The translations under genes were made by a program, and so were the position numbers. From Cavia porcellus (Eukaryota > Chordata > Mammalia > Rodentia > Caviidae): 64,000 nt of DNA. Below, piece after piece: positions 9,681 through 21,200 of the stretch (position 1 is its first letter; every line of letters begins with the position of its first letter). The notes under the pieces are model-generated. The model worked only from the letters and a program-made list of their open reading frames with translations, was not told the origin of the DNA and searched no databases. The DNA lies in NCBI RefSeq assembly GCF_034190915.1, contig NW_026947547.1, positions 496,001 through 560,000 on the forward strand, read 5' to 3'.

Positions 9681-12570
9681 TACATTTAGGTTTAGGTTAG
9701 GGTTAGGTTTAAGTTGAGGGTTAGGTTTAGGTTTAGGTTTAGGGTTAGAGTTTGGGTTAGGGTAGGAATAGAGTTAAGGTTGGGTTGGGTTAGGGATAGG
9801 GTTAAGTTTATGGTTAGCATTAGGTTTAGGTGTTACGGTTAGTGTTAGGGTTTGGGTTAGGGTTAGGTATAGGGTTGGGTTAGGTTTAGGCTTAAGATTA
9901 GACTTAGCATAAGGGTAAGGTTTAGGTTTAGGTTTAGAGTTAGTGTGAGGGTTTAGGTTTGGGGTTAGGGTTAGGGTTAGGGTGAGTGTTAGGGTTAGGG
10001 TTAGGTGTTAGGTTTAGAGTTAGAGTTAAGGTTGGGTTCGGGTTAGGCTTAGGGTTAGGGTTAGGTTTAGTGTTGGTTAGGGTTCGTTAGGGATAGGGTT
10101 ATGGTTAGGGTTACAGTTAGGTTTAGATTAGGGTTCAGGTTAGGCTTAGGGTTAGAGTTATGGTTGGGTTTAGAGTTAAGGTTGGTTCGGGTTAGGGTTA
10201 GGGTTAGGTTTATGGTCAGCATTAGGTTTAGGTGTTAGGGTTAGTGGTAGTGTTTGGGTTAGGGTTAGGTATAGGGTTGGGTTCATTTTCGGGTTAGGGT
10301 TAGGTTTAGGATTGGGTTAGGTTTACAATTAAGTTTGGGTTAGGGTTAGGGTTAGGGTTAGCGTTAAGGTTAGGGTTAACGTTTGGGTTAGGGTTAGATT
10401 AGGGTTAGGCTTAGAGTTAGGGTTAGGGTTACGTTTAGTGTTGGATTAGGTGTAAGTTTAGAGTTAGTTTTACGGTTATGGTTAGGGTTTGTTTAAGGTT
10501 AGGTTTAGAGTTGGGGTTAGGCTTTGGGTGAGGGTAAGGGTTAGGGTTAGGGTTAGGGCTAGGTTTAGGTTTAGGCTTAGGGTTTGAGGGTTATGGTTAG
10601 TGTTGGTGGTTTAGGGTAAAATTTAGGGTTAGGGCTCAGGTTAGGTGTAGCGTTCGGTTTAGGGTTAGGGTTAGGTTAGGTTTAGGTTAAGGGTTAGGGC
10701 TAGGGTTAGGATTAGTGTTGGGTTAGAGTTAGGGTTAGGGTTAGCCTTGGGGTTAGTGTTAGGGTGAGGGTGAGGGTTAGGTTAGGGTTAGGATTGGGTT
10801 AGAGTTAGGGTGAGAATTAGGGTTAGGGTTAGGGTGAGAATCAGGGTCAGGTTCAGTGTTAGGGCTAGCGTTAGAGTTAGAGTTAGGTTTAGTTTTAGGG
10901 TTAGGGTTGTGTTAGGGTTAGGTTTAGAGTTAGGGTTAGGGTTAGGGTTCGGGCTAGGATTAATATTATTGGGTTATGGTTATGGTTAGGTTTAGGGTTA
11001 CGTTTGGCTTAGGGTTAGGTTTAGGGTTAGGGTTGTGTTAGTATTAGGGATAGGGTTAGTGTTAGGGTTTGGTTAGGGTTAGGGTTATGGTTAGGCTTAG
11101 CGTAAGGGTTAGGTTTAGGGTTAGTGTTGGGTTATGGTTAGAGTTTAGGTTTAGGGCTAGGGTTTAGGGTTGGGTTAGGGTTAGGCTTAGGGTTAGGGTT
11201 GGTTTAGTTTTGGTTAGGGTTCTTTAGGGATAGGGTTAGGGTTAGGGTTACGGTTAGGTTTAGATTAGGGTTCGGGTTAGACTTAGGTTTGGGGTTAGGG
11301 TTGGGATTAGAGTTAAGTTTGGTTTGGGTTAAGGTTAGGGTCAGGTTTATGGTCAGCATTAGGTTTAGGTGTTAGGGTTAGGGTTAGTGTTTGGGTTAGG
11401 GTTAAGTATAGGGTTGGGTTCGGTTTCGGGTTAGAGTTAGGTTTAGGGTTGGGTTAGGTTTAGAATTAGGGTTGGGTTAGGGTTAGGGTTAGGATTAGGG
11501 TTAGCGTTAAAGTTAGGTTTAGCGTTTGGGTTAGGGTTACGTTTAGTGTTCGGTTAGGTGTTGGCTTAGAGTTAGTGTTAGGGTTAGGGTTAGTTTAAGG
11601 TTAGGGTTAGAGTTGGGATTAGTCTTGAGTGCGTGCAAGGGTTAGGGTTAGGGTTAGGGCTAGGGTTAGGGTTTGAGGGTTAGGGTTAGTGTTGGAGTGT
11701 TAGGGTAAAATTTAGGGTTAGGGCTCGTGTTAGGTGTAGCGTTGGTTTAGGGTTAGGTTTAGGTTAGGTTTAGGTTTAGGGTTAGGGCTAGGGTTAGGAT
11801 TAGTGTTGGGTTAGAGTTAGGGTTAGGGTTAGGTTTACGGTTATGATTAGGGTAAGGGGTTATGCTTATGGATAGGGTTAAGGTTTGTTTTGGATTAGGG
11901 TTAGGGTTAGCCTTGGGGTTAGCGTTAGGTTGAGGGTGAGGGTTAGGTTAGGTTTAGGATTGGTTCAGAGTTAGGGTGAGGATTAGGGTTAGGCTTAGGG
12001 TGAGGATCAGGTTCAGAGTCAGGGTTAGGGCTAGTGTTAGAGTTAGGGTTAGGGTTAGGTTTAGGGTTAGGGTTGTGTTAGTGTTAGGGATAGGGTTAGT
12101 GTTAGGGTTGGGTTAGGGTTAGGGGTAGAGTTAGGTTTGTTTAGGGTTGGTTAGGCTTAGTGTTAGAGTTAGGGTTAGCATTAGGCTTAGTGTTAGTTTA
12201 AGGCTTAGGGTTAGGCTTACGGTTTGGGTTAGTGTTAGGGTTAGGGTTGCGTTAGGGTAAGTGTTAGTGTTAGGGTTAGGCTTCGAGTTAGGTTTAGGAT
12301 TTGGTGTTAGGGTTAGGGTTTGTGTTAGGTTTAGGATTAGGGTTAGGGTTGGGTTAGGGTTAGGGTTAGGGTTAGGGTTGGGTTGGGTTTTATTGTTTGG
12401 GTTAGGGTTAGTTTTAGGCTTTGGGTTAGGATCAGGGTTAGGTTTAGGTTTAGCGTTGGTTTAGGGTTAGGGTCAGGGTTAGGGTTAGTGTTAGGTTAAG
12501 GGTTAGGGGTTAGGTTTAGGGTTAGGGTTAGGGTTGGGTTAGAGTTAACCCTAGGGTTAGGGTTAGGTTT
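9631..12570 (+). repeat. Cycle 3: H-A1-A2-B-C-A3-B-G, with D, E and F missing
   Basis: Words: H 9631, A1 9807, A2 10207, B 10618, C 10959, A3 11344, B 11707, G 12388. After the TCAGGG cluster near 12005 the sequence goes to the module F tail near 12,120-12,160 and skips D, E and the F head. The same junction is present near 30,050-30,090. The A2 and A3 TATGGTCAGC words are 1,137 bp apart, the period that is locally duplicated in the second copy. Confidence 0.8.
10830..10990 (+). repeat. Module C (representative copy)
   Basis: Begins with a TCAGGG-type cluster (GAGAATCAGGGTCAGGTTCAG), passes GGCTAGCGTTAGAG, and reaches GGGCTAGGATTAATATTATT, the most A/T-rich word in the array. The ATTAATATTATT word occurs near 954, 10959, 14333, 15310, 19153, 27757, 28892, 34940, 37690, 45378, 46063 and 49552. 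Copies at 49552 (ATTAATATTACTGAG) and 46056 (GGGCTAGAATT) carry point changes. It normally leads into GTTACGTTTGGCTTAGG and then module A3. Confidence 0.85.
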
Positions 12571-12973
12571 AGTGATGGTCGGGTTGGTTAGGGTTAGGGT
12601 TAGCATTAGGCTTAGGGTTAGGGTACGGCTTAGGATTAGGATTACGGTTTGGGTTAGTGTTAGGGTTAGGGTTGGTTTAGGTTAAGTGTTAGGGTTAGGT
12701 TTAGTGTTCGAGTTAGTGTTAGGATTAAGGGTTAGGGTTAGGGTTAGGGTTAGGGTTAGGGTTGGGTGAGGGTTAGGGTTAGGGTCAGGGTGAGCGTTAG
12801 GCTTAGAGCTAGATTTAGGATTAAAGATAAGATTATGTTTAGTGTTAGTGTTAGGGTTAGGGTTGGGTTAAATTTTATTGTTTGGGTTAGGGTTGGGTTA
12901 GGCTTTGTTTTAGGGTCAGGGTTAGGATTAGGGTTAGCATTGGGTTAGGGTTAGGGTCAGGGTTAGGTTTAGT

Positions 12974-13009
<36 letters not shown>

Positions 13010-13047
13010 GGTTGGGTTAGTTTTAGCCTTAGGGTTAGGGTTACGTT
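12571..13047 (+). repeat. Short 477 bp H/F-tail/G unit
   Basis: H (GATGGTCGGG variant) at 12571, F tail TTAGCATTAGGC near 12600, G at 12873 (AAATTTTATTGTTT variant), next H at 13048. GATGGTCGGG and AAATTTTATTG are shared only with 32,722-33,198, marking the two as recent copies of one another. Confidence 0.85.
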
Positions 13048-16000
13048 TAGTGATTGTTAGGGTTGGTTAGGGGTAGGCTTAAGGTTAGGGTTACAGTTAC
13101 ATTTAGGTTTAGGTTAGGGTTAGGTTTAGGTTGAGGGTTAGTTTTAGGTTTAGGTTTAGGGTTAGAGTTTGTGTTAGGGTAGGATTAGAGTTAAAGTTGG
13201 GTTGGGTTAGGGATAGGGTTAAGTTTATGGTTAGCATTAGGTTTAGGTGTTAGGGTTAGTCTTAGGGTTTGGGTTAGGGTTAGGTATAGGTTTGGGTTAG
13301 GTTTAGGGTTATGGTTAGGCTTAGCATAATGGTTAGGTTTAGGTTTAGGGTTAGAGTTAGTGTGAGGGTTTAGGGTTGTGGTTAGGGTTCGGGTTAGTGT
13401 TAGGGTTAGGGTTAGGTGTTAGGTTTAGAGTTAGGGTTAGGTTTGGGTTAGGGTTAGGCTTAGGGTTAGGGTTAGGTTTAGGGTTGGTAGGGTTGGTTAG
13501 GGATAGGGTTAGGGTTAGGGTTACAGTTAGGTTTAGATTAGGGTTCAGGTTAGGCTTAGGGTTAGGGTTATTGTTGGGATTAGAGTTAAGGTTGGTTTGG
13601 GTTAGGGTTAGTGCTAGGTTTATGGTCATCATTAGGTTTAGGTGTTAGGGTTAGGTTTAGTGTTTGGGTTAGGGTTAGGTATAGGGTTGGGTTCGGTTTC
13701 GGGTTAGGGTTAGGTTTAGGGTTGTGTTAGGTTTAGAATTAAGGTTGGGTTAGGGTTAGGGTTAGGGTTAGATTACGGTTAGGCTTAGAGTTAGGGTTAG
13801 GGTTACGCTTAGTGTTGGATTAGGTGTAAGTTTAGAGTTAGTGTTATGGTTATGGTTAGGGTTAGTTTAAGGTTAGGGTTCGAATTGGGGTTAGGCTTTG
13901 GGTGCGGGTAAGGTTTAGGGTTAGGGTTAGTTCTAGGGTTAGGGTTAGGCTTAGGGTTTGAGTGTTAGGGTTAGTGTTGGAGGTTTAGGGTAAAATTTAG
14001 GTTTAGGGCTCAGGTTAGGTGTAGCGTTCGGTTTAGGGTTAGGGTTAGGTTAGGTTTAGCTTCAGGGTTAGGGCTAGGATTAGGATTAATGTTGGGTTAG
14101 AGTTAGGGTTAGGGTTAGCCTTGGGGTTAGTGTTAGGGTGAGGGTGAGGGTTAGGATAGAGTTAGCATTGGTTTAGAGTTAGGGTGAGAATTAGGCTTAG
14201 GGTTAGGGTGAGAATCAGGGTCAGGTTCAGGTTTAGGGCTAGCGTTAGAGTTAGGGTTAGGTTTAGGTTTAGGTTTAGGGTTGTGTTAGGTGTAGGTTTA
14301 GAGTTAGGGTTAGGGTTAGGGTTCGGGCTAGGATTAATATTATTGGGTTATGGTTATTGTTAGAGTTTAGGTTTAGGGCTCGGGTTTAGGGTTGGGTTAC
14401 GGTTAGACTTAGGGTTAGGGTTAGGTTTAGTTTTGGTTAGGGTTCATTAGGGATAGGGTTAGGGTTAGGGTTACGATTAGGTTTAGATTAGGATTCGGGT
14501 TAGACTTATGGTTAGGGTTAGGTTTGGGATTAGAGTTAAGGTTGGTTTGGGTTAAGGTTAGGGTTAGGTTTATGGTCAGCATTAGGTTTAGGTGTTAGGG
14601 TTAGTGTTAGTGTTTTGGTTAGGGTTAGGTATAGGGTTGGGTCGATTTCGGGTTACGGTTAGGTTTAGGGTTGGGTTAGGTTTAGAATTAAGGTTGGGTT
14701 AGGGTTAGGGTTAGCGTTAAGGTTATTGTTAATGTTTGGGTTAGGGTTAGATTAGGGGTAGGCCTAGAGTTAGGGTTAGGGTTACGTTTAGTGTTGGATT
14801 AGGTGTAAGTTTAGACTTAGTGTTAACGTTATGGTTAGGGTTAGTTTAAGGTTAGGGTTAGAGTTGGGGTTAGGCTTTGGGTGGGGGTAAGGGTTAGGGT
14901 TAGAGTTAGGGCTAGGGTTAGGGTTAGGCTTAGGGTTTGAGGGTTAGGGTTAGTGTTGGAGGTTTAGGGTAAAATTTAGGGTTAGGCCTCAGGTTAGGTG
15001 TAGCGTTCGGTTTAGGGTTAGGGTTAGGTTAGGTTTAGGTTTAGAGTTAGGGCTAGGATTAGGTTTAGTGTTGGGTGTGAGTTAGGGTTAGGGTTAGCCT
15101 TGGGGTTAGTGTTAGGGTGAGTGTGAGGGTTAGGTTAGAGTTAGGATTGGGTTAGAGTTAGGGTGACAATTAGGATTAGGGTTAGGATGAAAATCAGGGT
15201 CAGGTTCAGGGTTAGGGCTAGCGTTAGAGTTATGGTTAGGTTTAGGTTTAGGGTTAGGGTTGTGTTAGGGTTAGGTTTAGAGTTAGTGTTAGGGTTAGGG
15301 TTCGGGCTAGGATTAATATTATTGGGTTATGGTTATGGTTAGGGTTAGGGTTACGTTTGGCTTAGGGTTAGGTTTAGGGTTAGGGTTGTGTTAGTATTAG
15401 GGATAGGGTTAGTGTTAGGGTTTGGTTAGGGTTAGGGTTATGGTTAGGCTTAGCGTAACGTTTAGGGTTAGGGTTAGGATTAGTGTTGGGTTATGGTTAG
15501 AGTTTAGGTTTAGGGTTAGGGTTTACGGTTAGAGTTTAGGCTTAGAGTTTAGGGTTAGAGTTTAGGCTTAGCGTAACGTTTAGGGTTAGGGTTAGGATTA
15601 GTGTTGGGTTATGGTTAGTGTTTAGGTTTAGGGTTAGGGTTTAGGGTTGGTTTAGGGTTAGGCTGAGGGTTAGGGTTAGGTTTAGTTTTGGTTAGGGTTC
15701 GTTAGCGATAGAGTTAGGGTTAGGGTTACGGTTAGGTTTAGATTAGGGTTCGGGTTAGGCTTAGGTTTATTGTTAGGGTTGCGATTAGAGTTAAGGTTGG
15801 TTTGGGTTAAGGTTAGAGTTAGGTTTATGGTCAGCATTATGTTTAGGTGTTAGGGTTAGGGTTAGTTTTTGGGTTAGGGTTAGGTATAGGGTTGGGTTCG
15901 GTTTCGGGTTAGAGTTAGGTTTAGGGTTACGTTAGGTTTAGAATTAGGGTTGGGTTAGGGTTAGGGTTAGGGTTAGGGTTAGTGTTAAGGTTAGGTTTAG

Positions 16001-18207
16001 CGTTAGGGTTAGGGTTAGATTAGGGTTAGGCTTAGAGTTAGGGTTAGGGTTACGTTTAGTTTTCGGTTAGGTGTTGGCTTAGAGTTAGTGTTAGGGTTAG
16101 GGTTAGTTAAAGGTTAGGGTTAGAGTTGGGGTTCGTCTTGAGTGGGTGTAAGGGTTAGGGTTAGGGTAAGGGCTAGGGTTAATGTTTGAGGGTTAGGGTT
16201 AGTGTTGGAGGGTTAGGGTAAAATTTAGGGTTAGGGCTCAGGTTAGATGTGGCGTTGGTTTAGGGTTAGGGTTAGGTTAGGTTTAGTTTTAGGGTTAGGT
16301 CTAGGGTTAGGATTAGCGTTGGGTTAGAGTTAGGGTTAGCGTTAGGTTTACGTTTCGGATTCGGGTTAGGAGTTATGCTTATGGATAGGGTTAAAGTTAG
16401 TTTTGGATTAGGGTTAGTGTTAGCCTTGGGGTTAGCGTTAGGGTGAGGGTGAGGGTTAGGTTAGGGTTAGGATTGGTTAAGAGTTAGGGTCAGGCTTAGG
16501 GTTAGGGTTAGGGTGAGGAACAGGGTCAGAGTCAGGGTTAGGGCTAGTGTTAGAGTTAGGGTTAGGGTTAGGTTTATGTTAGTGTTAGGGATAGGGTTAG
16601 TGTTAGGGTTGGGTTAGGTTTAGGGTTAGGGTTAGGGTTAGTGTTATTGGGTTATGGTTAGGTTTATGGTTGGGTTTGGGTTAGGGTTAGGGTTAGGGTT
16701 AGGGTTATGTTTTGGGTTAGGGTTGGGTTATTGTTAGTATTAGGGTTCGGGCTCGGTTAGTGTTAGGGTTAGGGTTAGGGATAGGGTTACGTTTGGGTTA
16801 GGTTTTGGGTTAGGTTAGGGTTAGGGTTAGGGTTAAGGTTAGGGGTAGGGTTAGAGTTAGTGTTAGGGTTAGGTTTTCATTAGTGTTAGTGTTATGGTTC
16901 GGGTTATGGTTAGGGTTGGGGTTGGGGTTAGGGTTGTGGTTGTGGTTGGCGATAGGTTTACTTCAAGGTTTAGGGATAGGGTTAGGGTTAGGGTACGGTT
17001 TAGATTTGGTTAGGGTTGGTTAGGGTAAGTGTTAGCCTTAGGTTTATGGGTAGGTTAGGGTTAGTGTTAGGGTTAGGTTTAGGGTTGAGTTAGGGTTAGT
17101 GTTAGGTTTACAGTTAGGTTTAGGTTTAGGGTTAGATTTCCGTTTAGGGTTAGGGTTGGGCTTCAGGGTAGGGTTAGGGTTAGGCTTTAGGTTAGATTTA
17201 AGTTTAGGGTTAATTTAGGGTTGGTTTCGGTTGGTTAGGGTTAGGGTTAGGCTTAGGCTTAGGCTTAGGTTTAGAGTTAGGGTTACATTTAGAGTTAGGT
17301 TTAATGTCAGTGTTGTGTTAAGGTTAGGGTTAGGGTTAGTGTTAGGTTTAGGCCTATGGTAGGGTAAGGGTAGCATTAGGGTTAGGGTACTCATCGTTAG
17401 GGTTAGGGTTATGGTTATGATTAGGGTTAGGGTTCATGTTGGGTTAGGTTTAGGGTTAGGGTTAGGGTTGGGTTAGGGTTGCTGTTTGCGTCGTGGTTCA
17501 GGTTGGGTTTGGGTTTGGGTTTGGGTTTAAGGTTAGGGTTAGGTTTAGGGTTAGGTTTAGGGTAGGGTTAGGGTTAGGAATAGGCTTAGGGTTTGGTTAG
17601 TGTTAGGGTTAGGGATAGGTTTAGGGTTGGGTTAGTTTAGGGTTTGTGGTTTTGTTTCGGTTTAGGGTTGGCGTTGGCGTTTGGGTTAGGGTAAGTGCTA
17701 GGGTTAGGGTTGGGGTTAGGGTTAGGTTTGGTTAGGGTTGGTTAGGCTTAGTGTTAGGGTTAGGGTTAGCATTAGGCTTAGGGTTAGTGTAAGACTTAGG
17801 GTTAGGTTTACGGTTTGGGTTAGTGTTAGGGTTAGTGTGGGGTTAGGGTAAGTGTTAGGGTTAGGGTTAGGGTTCGAGTTAGGGTTAGGTTTAGGGGTTA
17901 GGGTTAGGGTTAGGGTTAGGGTTGGTTTAGGGTTATGTTAGGGTCAGGGTTAGCGTTAGGCTTAGAGCTAGGGTTAGGATTAGAGATAGGATTAGGTTTA
18001 TTGTTAGTGTTATGGTTAGGGTTGGGTTAGGTTTTATTGTTTGGGTTAGGGTTAGGGTTAGGCTTTGGGTTAGGGTAAGGGTTAGGGTTAGGGTTAGCGT
18101 TGGGTTAGGGTTAGGGTCAGGGTTAGGGTTAGTGTTAGGGTTAAGGTTAGTGGTTAGGGTTAGGGTTAGGGTTGGGTTAGTGTTAGCCTTAGGGTTAGGG
18201 TTAGGTT
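13048..18207 (+). repeat. Cycle 4: H-A1-A2-B-C-A3-B-C-A3-B-D-E-F-G
   Basis: Words: H 13048 (GATTG), A1 13228, A2 13617, B 13993, C 14333, A3 14569, B 14972, C 15310, A3 15828, B 16218, D 16877, E 17388, F 17650, G 18032. It contains an extra A-B-C round, a 152 bp deletion after the first C (near 14,355) and a 118 bp tandem duplication after the second C. This is the most complete long cycle. The part after about 13,864 has no close counterpart in the second copy. Confidence 0.8.
15453..15688 (+). repeat. 118 bp tandem duplication
   Basis: GCGTAACGTTTAGGG at 15453 recurs at 15571, followed both times by GTTAGGATTAGTGTTGGG and GAGTTTAGG or GTGTTTAGG. GCGTAACG occurs only in these two places, while other cycles read GCGTAAGGG, so the change arose before the duplication. 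The junction between the units is a short series of GTTAGAGTTTAGG words. Confidence 0.85.
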
Positions 18208-21200
18208 TAGTGATGGTTATGGTTGGATAGGGGGAGGCTTAATGTTAGGGTTACGGTTACATTTCTGTTTAGGTTAGGGTTAGGGTTAGGTTGAGGTTGA
18301 GGTTTAGGTTTAGGTTTAGGTTTAGGTTTAGGTTTAGGGTTAGAGTTTGGGTTAGGGCAGGAATAGATTTAAGGTTGGGTTGGGTTAGGGATAGGGTTAA
18401 GTTTATGGTTAGCATTAGGTTTAGGTGTTAGGGTTAGTGTTAGGGTTTGGGTTAGGGTTAGGTATAGGGTTGGGTTAATTTTCGGGTTAGGTTAGGTTTA
18501 GGTTTGGATTAGGTTTAGAACCAAAGTTGGGTTAGGGTTAGGGTTAGGGTTAATGTTAAGGTTAGGGTTAACGTTTGGGTTAGGTTTAGATTAGGGTTAG
18601 GCTTAGAGTTAGTGTTACGGTTACGTTTAGTGTTGGATTAGGTGTAAGTTTAGAGTTAGTGTTACGGTTATGGTTAGGGTTAGTATAAGGTTAGGGTTAG
18701 AGTTGGGGTTAGGCTTTGGGTGGGTGTAAGGTTTAGGGTTAGGGTTAGTGCTGGGGTTAGGGTTAGGCTTAGGGTTTGAGGGTCAGGTTAGTGTTGGAGG
18801 TTTATGGTAATATTTAGTGTTAGGGCTCAGGTTTGGTGTAGCGGTCGGTTTAGGGTTCGGGTTAGGTTAGGTTTAGGTTTAGGTTTAGGGCTAGGATTAG
18901 GATTAGTTTTGGGTTAGAGTTAGGGTTAGTGTTAGCCTTGTGATTAGTGTTAGGGTGAGGGTGAGATTTAGGTTAGAGTTAGGATTGGGTTAGAGTTAGG
19001 GTGAGAATTAGGGTTAGGGTTAGGGTGAGAATCAAGGTCAGGTTCAGGGTTAGGGCTAGCGTTAGAGTTAGGGTTAGGTTTAGGTGTAGGGTTAGGGTTG
19101 TGTTAGGGTTAGGTTTAGAGTTAGGGTTACGGTTAGGGTTCGAGCTAGGATTAATATTATTGGGTTATGGTTATGGTTAGGGTTAGGGTTACGTTTGGCT
19201 TAGGGTTAGGTTTAACTTTAGGGTTGTGTTAGTATTAGGCATAGGGTTAGTGTTAGGGTTTGGTTAGTGTAAGGGTTATGGTTAGGCTTAGCGAAAGCGT
19301 TAGTGTTAGGGTTAGTGTTGGGTTATGGTTAGAGTTTAGGTTTAGGGTTAGGGTTTAGGGTTGGTTTAGGTTTAGTCTTAGGGTTAGGGTTAGGTATAGT
19401 TTTGGTTAGGGTTCGTTAGGGATAGGGTTAGGTTAGGGTTACGGTTAGGTTTAGATTAGGGTTCGGGTAAGGCTTAGGGTTAGGGTTAGTGTTGGATTAG
19501 AGTTAAGTTTGGTTTGGGTTAAGGTTAGAGTTAGGTTTATGGTCAGCATTAGGTTTAGGTGTTAGGGTTAGGTTTAGTGTTTGGGTTAGGGTTAGGTATA
19601 GGGTTGGGTTCAGTTTCGGGTCAGAGTTAGGTTTAGGGTTGGGTTAGGTTTAGAATTAGGGTTGTGTTAGTTTTACAATTAGGGTTGTGTTTGGGTTAGG
19701 GTTAGGGTTAGGGTTAGCGTTAAGGTTAGTTTTAGCGTTTGGGTTAAGATTAGATTAGGGTTAGGCTTAGAGTTAGGGTTAGCGTTACATTTAGTGTTCG
19801 GTTAGGTGTTGGCTTAGAGTTAGTGTTAGGGTTAGGGTTAGTTTAAGGTTAGGGTTAGAGTTTGGGTTAGGCTTGAGTGGCTGTAAGGGTTAGGGTTTGG
19901 GTTACGGCTAGGGTTAGGATTTGAGGGTTAGGGTTAGTGTTGGAGGGTTAGGGTAAAATTTAGGGTTAGGGCTCAGGTTAGGTGTGGCGTTGGTTTAGGG
20001 TTAGGGTTAGGTTAGGTTTAGGTTTAGGGTTCGGGCTAGGGTTAGGATTAGTGTTGGGTTAGAGTTAGGGTTAGGTTTACATTTAGGATTAGGGTTAGGA
20101 GTTATGCTTATGGATAGGGTTAAGGTTAGTTTTGGATTAGGGTTAGGGTTAGTCTTGGGGTTAGCGTTAGGGTGAGGGTGGGTGTTAGGTTAGGGTTACG
20201 ATTGGTTTAGAGTTAGGGTGAGGATTAGGGTTAGGGTTAGGCTGAGGAACAGGGTCAGAGTCAGGGTTAGGGCTAGTGTTAGAGTTAGGGTTAGGGTTAG
20301 GTTTAGGGTTAGGGTTGTGTTAGTGTTAGGGATGGGTTGGGTTAGGTTTAGGGTTAGGGTTAGGGTTAGTGTTATTGGGTTATGGTTATGGTTATGGTTA
20401 GGTTTATGGTTGGGTTTGGGTTAGGGTTAGGGTTAGGGTTAGGGTTAGGGTTAGGGTTAGGTTTATGTTTTGTGTTAGGGTTGGGTTAGGGTTAGTATTA
20501 GGGTTCGGGTTGGGTTAGTGTTAAGGTTAGAGCTAGGGTTATTGTTACGTTTGTGTTAGGTTTTGGGTTAGGTTATGGTTCACCTTAGGGTTAAGGTTCG
20601 GGGCAGTGTTAGAGTTAGTGTTAGGGTTAGGGTTTCATTAGTGTTAGTGTTATGGTTCACGTTATGGTTAGGGTTGGGGTTGGGGTTAGGGTTGTGGTTG
20701 TGGTTAGCGATAGGTTTAGGGCAAGGTTTTGGGTTAGGGTTAGGGCTAGGGTTCGGTTTAGATTTGGTTAGGGCTGGTTAGGGTAGGTTACGGTTAGTAT
20801 TACGGTTAGTGTTAGGGTTGGGTTAGGGTTAGTATTAGGGTTACATTTAGGGTTAGGGTTAGGGTTAGATTTACGTTTAGGGTTAGGGTTGGGTTTCAGG
20901 TTAGGTTTAGGGTTAGGCTTTTGGTTAGGTTTAAGTTTAGGGTTAATTTCGGGTTGGTTACGGTTGGTTAGGTTTAGGGTTAGGCTTAGGCTTAGGCTTC
21001 GGTTTAGGGTTAAGGTTAGGTTTAGTGTAAGGTTTGTGTTATTGTTAGGTTTAGGGTTAGGGTTTGGTTTAGGCCTATGGAAGGGTAAGGGTAGCGTTAG
21101 GGATAGGGTACTCTTATCGTTAGGGTTATGGTTATGGTTAGGGTTAGGGTTCATGTTGGGTTTGCTTTAGGTTAGGCTTAGGGTTATTTTAGGGTTTCTG

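Noticed and set aside
13376..13648. Forward open frames of 60-95 codons rich in Leu-Gly or Arg-Val, found throughout
   Set aside because: TTAGGG has stop-free frames LG and RV. The frames end wherever a hexamer gains or loses a base or the phase shifts into TAG. Overlapping frames on both strands in the same place confirm that they are not genes.
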